A DNA stretch of 5,167 nucleotides from Bacteroides sp. Its GTDB lineage: Bacteria > Bacteroidota > Bacteroidia > Bacteroidales > Muribaculaceae. Position numbers and translations under genes: made by a program. Below, piece after piece: positions 1 through 5,009 of this stretch (within the stretch, counting starts at the first letter, position 1; every line of letters starts with the position of its first letter). The DNA lies in NCBI GenBank assembly GCA_014801595.1, contig JAAVDV010000041.1:4648-9814 (forward strand). Reading direction: 5' to 3'. Under the pieces are notes generated by a model. It ran no database searches, was not told the origin of the DNA, and was given only the letters and a program-made list of their open reading frames with translations.

Positions 1-276
1 GGGAGAATTTTCGGTTGGGAGAGCCTGTATATCACCCTGCTCGGCGGGGGAAGCGGATTGCTTCTCGGCATCGGGCTTTCGATTCTTCAGGAACGCTGCG
101 GACTTCTTAAAATGCATGGTGGCGATGGCGCATCCATGATAGTTCAGGCCTATCCGGTGCAGCTCGTATGGAGCGATCTCTGGGCCGTAGCTCTTCCGGT
201 GCTTGTAATCGGGATTGTCACCGCCTGGATCGCGTCAGCATTTGCTCGTAGCCGCATCGGGGAAAAGCGTCAATGA
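1..276 (+). CDS. LolC/LolE/FtsX-like ABC transporter permease, 3' end only
   Basis: Reading frame 1 is open from the first base to TGA at 274-276, giving the last 91 residues of a membrane protein whose start is outside the window. Two hydrophobic segments are visible, at about residues 11-29 (glycine-rich) and 61-83, followed by a short basic tail ending RSRIGEKRQ. Between them is a periplasmic-type loop with ERCGLLKM and a YPVQL motif about 20 residues on. This arrangement (TM, QE/QQ..GLIK.., AYPV, TM, basic end) is what I know from the C-termini of Bacteroidetes FtsX/MacB-fold permeases annotated as lipoprotein-releasing LolC/LolE. Such proteins work with an ATPase in the inner membrane to pass lipoproteins to the outer membrane, or export other cargo. 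The assignment rests on the C-terminal fifth only, so the exact substrate is unknown. Its last 59 bp overlap the convergent gene on the other strand. Confidence 0.72.
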   Translation, partial: GRIFGWESLYITLLGGGSGLLLGIGLSILQERCGLLKMHGGDGASMIVQAYPVQLVWSDLWAVALPVLVIGIVTAWIASAFARSRIGEKRQ

Positions 277-1096
277 AAGAGCCGGGGGTGGCATTGATTA
301 TCCTTGCCCCGATGCGTGAGGCATGGTCGGCAATATCGAAGTAGCTGCGGAAAGCGATGGTCAGGCTCCCCAGAATATCGTGGAGATGGTAACCGGCATA
401 TTCCGAGGCCACACGCTCGGCCTCCTTTTCATTATCCTTATAGAAATGGGGCTGCACGCTGACCACGCGGTTTTTATCGTCGACCCATAGGGATTGACTC
501 CATGTGTGGTCAGCTCCCACAAGATATATCTCACGGTAGCCGGCATGCAGAGAGGTCATTATCGCGGGAATCAGCACATTGCGCGGGCGCGGCATACCGA
601 ATCCCATCTTCATCAGCAGGCGTACAAGCGCACCCTTCCCCTCCAATGGCGTGAGATTGAACCACTTCACCGCCACGTTATCCGGCAATGATCCCAACAT
701 CGGCCATGCCATGGCCTTATGACCGAGAGGAAGCCATAACGTCATCGGCCAACTGACGGCCGATAGATTCTCCCAGAGTCGGGCGACATTGGAATCCGTC
801 GATCTGCCGTTGAAGAAATGAGGATCAGCCAGAATATACATCTGCGGGCGTAGTTCGCGGAATTCCGGGGCGTTCGCCGCGAAATTCACAGCCATAAGTT
901 CATATCCCTCACGAAGTTCAGGCCCCGCATCGATGAATGAACGCAGCGACGGACCGTTGCCCATGATGATAAGGGGACGGTCGGTCGGTTTGCCGGCAGG
1001 AGAGGGGCGTTTTGATCTGAGGATCACCTTTCCGAGCGACGCTAAAGGTTGTATCACCCGGGATTTCAATATATCTGCTGATTTTTCGATTCCCAT
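218..1096 (-). CDS. MptE-like (DUF115) or GT42-like GNGPSL protein
   Basis: This gene encodes 292 residues from ATG at 1096; a TTG three codons upstream (1105) is possible but lies inside the -7 promoter box, so ATG is preferred. Residues 42-51 (LIIMGNGPSL) form a nucleotide-binding-like glycine loop after a beta strand, residues 189-199 contain EIYLVGADHTW, and residues 268-280 read NATPGSFIDAFPR. These three blocks occur in this order in the MptE-like/DUF115 family (6-hydroxymethylpterin diphosphokinase-like). They also resemble Campylobacter CST sialyltransferases (GT42), which carry GNGPSL and EIYLxGxD. In bacteria such proteins often modify surface glycans. There is no signal peptide, and the product is probably cytosolic or membrane-associated. 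No glycan genes are visible nearby, so the substrate cannot be named. The 3' end runs 59 bp into the convergent permease gene, with the conserved FIDAFPR motif at the edge of the overlap, so the overlap is likely genuine rather than a misplaced stop. Confidence 0.68.
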   Translation of the reverse strand: MGIEKSADILKSRVIQPLASLGKVILRSKRPSPAGKPTDRPLIIMGNGPSLRSFIDAGPELREGYELMAVNFAANAPEFRELRPQMYILADPHFFNGRSTDSNVARLWENLSAVSWPMTLWLPLGHKAMAWPMLGSLPDNVAVKWFNLTPLEGKGALVRLLMKMGFGMPRPRNVLIPAIMTSLHAGYREIYLVGADHTWSQSLWVDDKNRVVSVQPHFYKDNEKEAERVASEYAGYHLHDILGSLTIAFRSYFDIADHASRIGARIINATPGSFIDAFPRCGYEQMLTRSRR

Positions 1097-1102
1097 AATA
1101 CA

Positions 1103-1110
1103 CAAAGTTA
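1103..1110 (-). promoter_or_regulatory. Candidate Bacteroidetes -7 box for the MptE-like gene
   Basis: On the minus strand this reads TAACTTTG, matching TAnnTTTG. It ends only 6 bases before the ATG at 1096, so the transcript would be leaderless or nearly so. No TTG is found 19-21 bases upstream (the position reads CTT), so the -33 box is weak or absent. Only the -7 box supports the call. Confidence 0.4.
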
Positions 1111-1119
1111 ACGCTATTT

Positions 1120-1151
1120 TTTGGATGAATAAGGGGATTTGAGTAATTTTG
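1120..1151 (+). promoter_or_regulatory. Bacteroidetes-type promoter for the glutaminyl cyclase gene
   Basis: A TTTG (-33 type) at 1120-1123 is followed after 20 bases by TAATTTTG at 1144-1151, a full match to the TTG-N19-21-TAnnTTTG pattern of the Bacteroidetes housekeeping sigma factor. Transcription would start near 1157-1160, leaving a leader of only about 10 bases before the ATG at 1170. The bases between are A/T rich (ATAAATTAA) rather than a Shine-Dalgarno site, as is usual in this phylum. It lies back to back with the minus-strand -7 box, and its -33 region overlaps the region upstream of that box. Confidence 0.7.
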
Positions 1152-1169
1152 TGGTAAAATATAAATTAA

Positions 1170-2162
1170 ATGACAATCACACGCACTTTATATCTCCTTT
1201 TGACCTCGCTTGCCACCTGCTGTGCGGCTCTTTGCTGGAGTTGCACGACCAAAGGGACGGCGTCCGGGGCCGGGACCGTGACCGACAGTGTAGTCTCCAC
1301 CGAAAAGTCAGAGGTCTTCTCGGCCGATTCCGCTTATTCTTATGTGGCGCGCCAGGTGGCGTTCGGCCCGAGGGTGCCTAACACGGATGCCCACATGCGT
1401 GCAGGAGAGTGGCTTGCCTCAGAGCTTAAGCGCCACGGGGCTATCGTTGTAGATCAGCCCGTGACGCTCACGGCCTTTGACGGCACCAAGCTTAAGGCCC
1501 GCAACATCATGGGGCGTTACAACCCTGATTCCCCTCAGCGCCTGCTCCTCCTGGCTCATTGGGACTGCCGCCCCTGGGCCGACGAGGATTCCGACGAGGC
1601 AAAGCGTAGTGAGCCGGTCGACGGCGCCAACGACGGCGCCTCCGGTGTCGGCGTGCTGCTTGAAATCGCCCGTCAGCTCGGCATTGACTCACCCTCGAAA
1701 GGAATCGACATACTCTTCGTTGACGCGGAGGACTGGGGATCTGAGGGCGACTCCGATTCCTGGGCTCTCGGCGCCCGCCACTTCGCCGCCCATCCGCCGG
1801 TGGAGGGTTACTCGGCCGACTGCGCCATATTGCTCGATATGGTGGGGGGTAAGGATGCCCGTTTTTATCGCGAGTATTTCTCGGAAAATGCCGCTCCCGA
1901 ACTTAGCGACGCCATATGGCAGACAGCCGGTCGGCTGGGCCACGGCGAACGCTTCATCAACCGTATAGGCACGGCCGTAACCGATGACCATGTCGAATTG
2001 ATCAAGGCCGGAATCCCCGCCATCGACATCATCGAGTATAACCCGTCGCACGGCTTCAATGAGCATTGGCATACATCTCACGACAATATGGAGGGAATAT
2101 CCTCCGAGACACTGGGGATAGTGGGGGAGACGGTGATGACTTATCTGCGTGAGAATTATTGA
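1170..2162 (+). CDS. Type II glutaminyl-peptide cyclotransferase (M28-fold), exported, probable lipoprotein
   Basis: The 330-residue product has the zinc-dependent M28 aminopeptidase fold in its glutaminyl cyclase version, which converts N-terminal glutamine into pyroglutamate. Visible blocks: AHWDCRPWAD (129-138), DGANDGASGVGVLLEIAR (151-168, D155 likely zinc ligand), DAEDWG (185-190, E187 as general base and D188 as zinc ligand by analogy to human E201/E202), LLDMVGGKDARFYREYFS (221-238, D223 like human D248), and HWHTSHDN (299-306, H301 like human H330 in WHTMDDN). A basic N-terminus and a hydrophobic stretch at 7-22 form a signal peptide. Cysteines at 17, 18, 22 and 25 make lipidation plausible (C25 after WS, or C17 in LATC), though neither lipobox is classical. 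It likely acts in the periplasm or on the outer membrane, on exported proteins with glutamine at +1. A general M28 aminopeptidase is the less likely alternative because of the cyclase-type blocks. Confidence 0.85.
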   Translation: MTITRTLYLLLTSLATCCAALCWSCTTKGTASGAGTVTDSVVSTEKSEVFSADSAYSYVARQVAFGPRVPNTDAHMRAGEWLASELKRHGAIVVDQPVTLTAFDGTKLKARNIMGRYNPDSPQRLLLLAHWDCRPWADEDSDEAKRSEPVDGANDGASGVGVLLEIARQLGIDSPSKGIDILFVDAEDWGSEGDSDSWALGARHFAAHPPVEGYSADCAILLDMVGGKDARFYREYFSENAAPELSDAIWQTAGRLGHGERFINRIGTAVTDDHVELIKAGIPAIDIIEYNPSHGFNEHWHTSHDNMEGISSETLGIVGETVMTYLRENY

Positions 2163-2221
2163 CGCCAAAAGCGCCATATCTCCCGGCCTCATGAAATGGA
2201 AATCAATCAAGTAATATAATA
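2163..2221 (+). other. Short spacer between cyclase and tyrS
   Basis: This 59-bp gap has no TAnnTTTG box and no terminator-like stem. It ends in an AT-rich run (GTAATATAATA) directly before the tyrS ATG. The absence of signals suggests tyrS is transcribed together with the cyclase gene, or from a promoter inside it that I cannot identify. Confidence 0.4.
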
Positions 2222-3514
2222 ATGGATTTTATCGACGAACTCACGTGGCGTGGAATGATCCACACCATGATGCCCGGCACTGATGAGCAACTCCGCAAGG
2301 AGATGACCACCGCCTACCTCGGCATCGATCCTACGGCCGACTCTCTGCATATCGGCCATCTCTGCGGCGTGATGATGCTGCGTCATTTCCAGCGTTGCGG
2401 TCATAAGCCGATAGCCCTCGTCGGGGGTGCCACAGGTATGATCGGCGACCCTTCCGGTAAATCGGCTGAGCGCAATCTGCTCGATGAGGCTACCTTGCGC
2501 CATAATCAGGAGGCTATCAAGGCCCAGCTGAGTCGTTTCCTCGACTTCGAGAGTGACGCGCCCAATAGGGCCGAATTGGTCAACAACTACGACTGGATGA
2601 AGGATATAAGCTTCCTCGACTTCGCCCGCGAAATCGGCAAGCATATCACCGTCAATTATATGATGGCCAAGGATAGTGTGCAGAAGCGTCTCAATGGAGA
2701 GGCCCGCGATGGCCTGAGCTTCACTGAATTCACATATCAGCTGCTCCAGGGCTTCGACTTCATGCATCTCTACGAGACCAAGAATTGCAAGCTTCAGCTC
2801 GGTGGCTCCGATCAGTGGGGCAACATCACTACCGGCAGCGAACTCGTACGCCGTAAACTCGGAGGCGAGGTATATGCGCTGACATGTCCGCTGATCACTA
2901 AGGCCGACGGGGGTAAGTTCGGTAAGACGGAGAGTGGCAACGTATGGCTTGACGCCCGCTATACATCTCCCTATAAGTTCTATCAGTTCTGGCTTAATGT
3001 CAGCGATGCTGATGCCGAGAAGTATCTGAAGATCTTTACCTTCCTTACAAAAGAGGAGATCGAGGCACTCGCCGAGGAGCACGCCAAGGATCCCGGTGCG
3101 CGTCCGCTTCAGAAGCGTCTCGCGAAGGAGGTCACTGTGATGGTGCATGGCGAGGATGCCTATAACGCCGCTGTAGAGGCAAGCTCGATTCTGTTCAGCA
3201 ATAAAGCCGGCGAGGCCCTGATGAAACTCGACGAGCAGACATTGCTCGACATTTTCGAGGGCGTTCCCACTTTCAGTATCTCCAAGGCTGAACTTGAGGC
3301 CGGCATCCCGTTGCTTGAGCTTCTCGCCGGTAAAACCGCGATTTTCCCTTCAAAAGGGGAGGCCCGCAAGATGGTGCAGGGCAATGGCGTGAGCATAAAC
3401 AAGGAGAAGGTGACCGATCCTCAGATGACAGTCAATGCCGACAGTCTGATAGCGGGCCGTTATATGCTCGTGCAGCGCGGCAAGAAGAACTACTACCTCC
3501 TCATCGTCGATTGA
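2222..3514 (+). CDS. tyrS: Tyrosyl-tRNA synthetase (TyrRS)
   Basis: The 430-residue class I aminoacyl-tRNA synthetase attaches tyrosine to tRNA-Tyr in the cytosol, using ATP. The catalytic Rossmann domain carries the HIGH signature as HIGHL (43-47, after GIDPTADSL), [13 protein letters not shown] (68-80) for ATP and tyrosine handling, TYQLLQGFD (171-179; Y172, Q176 and D179 line the tyrosine pocket by analogy), GGSDQWGN (194-201), and the KMSKS loop in the form KFGKT (232-236). An anticodon-binding helical region follows, and residues about 363-425 form an S4-type RNA-binding tail ([18 protein letters not shown]). Length and domain order are normal for bacterial TyrRS, with no sign of damage. 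The ATG at 2222 gives the expected N-terminus. It is followed by a stem-loop terminator candidate. Large open frames on the opposite strand are shadows of this GC-rich gene. Confidence 0.97.
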   Translation: MDFIDELTWRGMIHTMMPGTDEQLRKEMTTAYLGIDPTADSLHIGHLCGVMMLRHFQRCGHKPIALVGGATGMIGDPSGKSAERNLLDEATLRHNQEAIKAQLSRFLDFESDAPNRAELVNNYDWMKDISFLDFAREIGKHITVNYMMAKDSVQKRLNGEARDGLSFTEFTYQLLQGFDFMHLYETKNCKLQLGGSDQWGNITTGSELVRRKLGGEVYALTCPLITKADGGKFGKTESGNVWLDARYTSPYKFYQFWLNVSDADAEKYLKIFTFLTKEEIEALAEEHAKDPGARPLQKRLAKEVTVMVHGEDAYNAAVEASSILFSNKAGEALMKLDEQTLLDIFEGVPTFSISKAELEAGIPLLELLAGKTAIFPSKGEARKMVQGNGVSINKEKVTDPQMTVNADSLIAGRYMLVQRGKKNYYLLIVD

Positions 3515-3523
3515 TCTCCGAAC

Positions 3524-3580
3524 GATCTCCTGAAACTCAGCTTGGACGCCTATTGGAATACAGGAGATCTTGTTGTCTTG
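3524..3580 (+). terminator. Candidate intrinsic terminator downstream of tyrS
   Basis: GATCTCCTG at 3524-3532 is perfectly complementary to CAGGAGATC at 3561-3569, with a 28-base loop, and is followed by the T-rich TTGTTGTCTTG at 3570-3580. The stem begins 10 bases after the tyrS stop. The large loop and interrupted T tract make it a moderate rather than textbook terminator. A second GATCTCC at 3513-3519, overlapping the stop codon, could pair with the same 3' arm instead. Confidence 0.5.
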
Positions 3581-3593
3581 ATGCCTTATAGAC

Positions 3594-3658
3594 TATTATA
3601 CCCGTTAGGGTGCAATTTTGACTCTTGTCAGTCCAAATGCACCCTAACGGGTATAATA
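3594..3658. repeat. Perfect 21-bp inverted repeat with nested small palindromes
   Basis: The arms at 3594-3614 and 3638-3658 are exact reverse complements over 21 bp, with a 23-base centre. Each arm also contains the mini-palindrome ACCC-GTTA-GGGT (3600-3611) or its complement form (3641-3652). The centre holds TGAC-TCTT-GTCA (3619-3630), so the transcript or a cruciform could form one very long hairpin. The arms are bounded by AT-rich sequence. It sits between the convergent ends of tyrS and the Rpn gene, so it could work as a two-way terminator. It lacks a T run on either side, however, and arm perfection of this degree suggests a repeat-family element or protein-binding site. I see no second copy in the window. 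Confidence 0.85.
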
Positions 3659-3663
3659 TTAAA

Positions 3664-3687
3664 TAGCTACTTATAGCTGCTTTAGCT
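3664..3687. repeat. Short degenerate tandem repeat (TAGCT x3)
   Basis: TAGCT recurs at 3664, 3674 and 3683 in the series TAGCTACTTA, TAGCTGCTT, TAGCTG, at 9-10 base spacing. It lies between the long inverted repeat and the stop codon of the Rpn gene. It is too short to assign a role and may be chance in AT-rich DNA. Confidence 0.4.
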
Positions 3688-3721
3688 GTCTGCATGAATC
3701 TCGTATGTCGGAACCGTGATT

Positions 3722-4012
3722 CTAAAAGAGCGGGGCAATTTCCGATTCGGGACGACCGATGGTTGCTGCAATTTGCTGCAACGTCGAGCCTTGTGACTTA
3801 AGATGGGAGATTATGCTTGAAAGAAGGTTTCTCTCACCCTCCTTGATTCCTTCGGCTCGTCCTTCTGTGAGAGCCTTGCTCCTTTCCTGAGCGACCTCAT
3901 ACTCCAAAGCCTCCCTGTCATCCTCAAGTTTGAGGCGCGACTGGCTGTAGGCAATATACTGATCTTCCGCCAAATCTGCTATGGCGGCGGCATCAAACAA
4001 ATCATCAAACAT
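3722..4012 (-). CDS. Possible internally started C-terminal Rpn fragment (RpnS-like, 96 aa)
   Basis: This is inferred, not certain. Met193 of the Rpn frame (ATG at 4012) is preceded by AAGGA with a 7-base gap, which is the best ribosome-binding site in the window and stands out in a phylum that rarely uses one. Another in-frame start, Met181 at 4048, follows the A/T-rich TTAAAAAT and would give 108 residues; Met184 at 4039 is also possible, after GGAG at a very short spacing. Any of these would yield the C-terminal domain without the nuclease core, including the EGxx repeat helix. In E. coli Rpn genes, such separately translated C-terminal domains bind and block the full-length toxin. The AAGGA could be coincidence, since it also encodes lysine and glutamate codons in a KGKEKE run. 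Confidence 0.35.
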   Translation of the reverse strand: MFDDLFDAAAIADLAEDQYIAYSQSRLKLEDDREALEYEVAQERSKALTEGRAEGIKEGERNLLSSIISHLKSQGSTLQQIAATIGRPESEIAPLF

Positions 4013-4588
4013 CGGATATTCCTTTTCTTTCCCTTTCATATTCTCCATATTTTTAACTAAAAACAAGTACCTCTCGACATTGTTGCGACATTCCTGAAAT
4101 GTTCTCCTGTGCATACACTTTAAGTCTAGGAATACCAGATGCATCCTATCAGAGAAGAGTTCTTTTGTATCCTCATCCATAAAGGAAATTTTCCTTATAA
4201 GACGTGGTGCGTGGTAGGCAAGGTGGGAACCCATGATATAGATGCCATATACCTTCTCATACTTATATTTGTCGCCTTTCCTGATTTGATTCAGCACACC
4301 ATGGGAACAATAAGCGATTGCTCGGTCTGCAAATGTAGGAGGCACTCTGACTTGCATCTCAACGATGATATGCGAATCAGTGTCTGTGGTACAATAGATA
4401 TCGAATACCATCCGCTTCCCCTCCTCTTCAACCGGAAGTTGTTCCTTATCCCGAAAGGTTACATCCACAATTTTTTCCTTCCCTTCAAGAATCGTATTGA
4501 GGAATTTTATGAGTACTTGTTTATGTTTCTCCGAACCGAAAACGTATTTAAAGGCGTAATCGGTCAGCAGGTTCATATATCGTGGCAT
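3722..4588 (-). CDS. Rpn-family recombination-promoting nuclease (PD-(D/E)XK 'putative transposase')
   Basis: The 288-residue product belongs to the Rpn/PDDEXK_2 group. The N-terminus MNLLTDYAFKYVFG (5-18) is the family's opening block. D63 in VFDIYC (61-66) and E77-x-Q79 in IIVEMQV (74-80) form the PD-(D/E)XK-like metal-binding site (D...ExQ). RAIAYCSHGVL and YGIYIMG follow in the usual order, then a helical charged region. The C-terminal part (193-288) has the four-residue repeat EGRA-EGIK-EGER (242-253) and a final helix pair ending ESEIAPLF. Family members cut DNA and, in Escherichia coli, are reported as phage-defence toxins restrained by a C-terminal fragment translated from inside the gene. 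The start at 4588 gives a full N-terminus; M5 (4576) is an alternative. The gene has its own promoter, faces tyrS, and is more AT-rich than its neighbours, suggesting transfer. It appears intact. True transposition by this family is not established. Confidence 0.88.
   Translation of the reverse strand: MPRYMNLLTDYAFKYVFGSEKHKQVLIKFLNTILEGKEKIVDVTFRDKEQLPVEEEGKRMVFDIYCTTDTDSHIIVEMQVRVPPTFADRAIAYCSHGVLNQIRKGDKYKYEKVYGIYIMGSHLAYHAPRLIRKISFMDEDTKELFSDRMHLVFLDLKCMHRRTFQECRNNVERYLFLVKNMENMKGKEKEYPMFDDLFDAAAIADLAEDQYIAYSQSRLKLEDDREALEYEVAQERSKALTEGRAEGIKEGERNLLSSIISHLKSQGSTLQQIAATIGRPESEIAPLF
3830..3865 (-). repeat. Three 12-bp in-frame units coding EGxx repeats in Rpn
   Basis: Codons 242-253 of the Rpn gene read GAAGGACGAGCC, GAAGGAATCAAG and GAGGGTGAGAGA, coding EGRA, EGIK and EGER. 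The first two units share their first six bases exactly. Four-residue repeats at this position are a known variable feature of Rpn C-terminal dimerisation helices, whose copy number differs between strains. Confidence 0.7.
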
Positions 4589-4638
4589 AACGTCCTGGTG
4601 CTTTGGTATGATAATTGTAATTTCCTATTACTCCATTG

Positions 4639-4669
4639 CAAATTTAATGGTTTATTTCCAATAAAGCAA
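4639..4669 (-). promoter_or_regulatory. Consensus Bacteroidetes promoter for the Rpn gene
   Basis: On the minus strand, TTG (4669-4667) is followed after exactly 20 bases by TAAATTTG (4646-4639), a full match to the phylum's housekeeping promoter. Transcription would begin near 4632, giving a leader of about 44 bases before the ATG at 4588. The leader ends CAGGACGTT before the ATG, a weak ribosome-binding-like AGGA. The -7 box and next two bases (TAAATTTGCA) are identical to the metG promoter. Confidence 0.72.
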
Positions 4670-4686
4670 GTTGTTGAGCTAAAATC

Positions 4687-4893
4687 ACAAACCAGCTCAG
4701 CTCCATAGGGGAACTGACATTGGCTGAACATGGCGATTATCTGCTTGATGGGAAATATCTCTTTGAAATCGGTGGTCCGAACAAGAAATTTACGCAGATT
4801 GCGGATATCCCTGACAGCTGGCTCGCGATTGACAACATCGAGACAGGATTTGGAGCGAGAATCCCTTTGTGGCTTTTCGGTATGCTGTACTAA
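4687..4893 (+). pseudogene. C-terminal remnant of a DUF4143-type AAA ATPase
   Basis: Frame 1 is open from after a TGA at 4678-4680 to TAA at 4891-4893, with no good start codon. From about 4687 it reads TNQLSSIGELTLAEHGDYLL, then KYLFEIGGPNKKF, then [20 protein letters not shown] up to the stop. I recognise this as the end of the DUF4143/AAA ATPase proteins common in Bacteroidales, whose C-termini read YTFEVGGKNK...DDIE.GFGNKIPLWLFG.LY. The full proteins are near 400 residues; only about 68 remain, and the whole ATP-binding half is missing. The homology starts about 18 bases beyond the -33 box of the divergent Rpn gene. An insertion or deletion that brought Rpn here therefore probably removed the 5' part. 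It is unlikely to be expressed as a functional protein. Confidence 0.65.
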
Positions 4894-4901
4894 GGCTTAC
4901 G

Positions 4902-4934
4902 TTGCCCGTATATGACAAATTTTTAGTAAATTTG
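4902..4934 (+). promoter_or_regulatory. Bacteroidetes-type promoter for metG
   Basis: TAAATTTG at 4927-4934 matches the TAnnTTTG -7 box. A TTG at 4902-4904 lies 22 bases upstream, slightly longer than the usual 19-21. Transcription would start near 4940, giving a leader of about 70 bases. The leader contains CGGAG (4945-4949) and CTCCG (4968-4972), able to form a weak 5-bp stem; its last 30 or so bases are A-rich and unstructured (ACATACACAACATAT). Confidence 0.6.
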
Positions 4935-5009
4935 CAGTTTGAAACGGAGGAATACGGAAAGAAGGTCTCCGCTGACTCACGAAACAAAATCAGAACATAC
5001 ACAACATAT

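Noticed and set aside
1477..1968. 163-residue plus-strand frame inside the cyclase gene
   Set aside because: Out-of-frame shadow; Pro/Ser/Thr/Arg-rich as expected from frame-shifted GC-rich coding DNA.
1689..2210. 173-residue minus-strand open frame opposite the cyclase gene
   Set aside because: Shadow of the conserved cyclase reading frame, with no recognisable motif and no start signal.
2207..3148. Long 313-residue open frame on the minus strand opposite tyrS
   Set aside because: Antisense shadow of an intact, high-GC tyrS; composition is low-complexity Leu/Glu/His and no promoter or family motif is visible.
3594..3658. Integron attC site reading of the inverted repeat
   Set aside because: The GTTAGGG and CCCTAAC blocks occur in the opposite order to attC (RYYYAAC first, GTTRRRY last), do not fully fit the core consensus, and the perfect arms lack the unpaired bases of attC. 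No integrase is visible.
3594..3690. CRISPR-like or terminal-inverted-repeat insertion sequence
   Set aside because: There is only one repeat pair with no spacers, and no matching inverted repeat is found on the far side of the Rpn gene around 4589-4700; a classical IS structure is not supported.
4139..4708. 189-residue plus-strand open frame opposite the Rpn gene
   Set aside because: Covers the conserved nuclease core antisense and extends through its promoter; the Rpn frame carries the family motifs, this one none.
4730..4915. 61-residue plus-strand frame starting MAIICLMG
   Set aside because: Overlaps the ATPase remnant in another frame and has no motif; the remnant frame 1 has clear family similarity.
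4940..5009. T-box riboswitch for metG
   Set aside because: The leader is only about 70 bases, with no T-box sequence, specifier stem or terminator/antiterminator pair.
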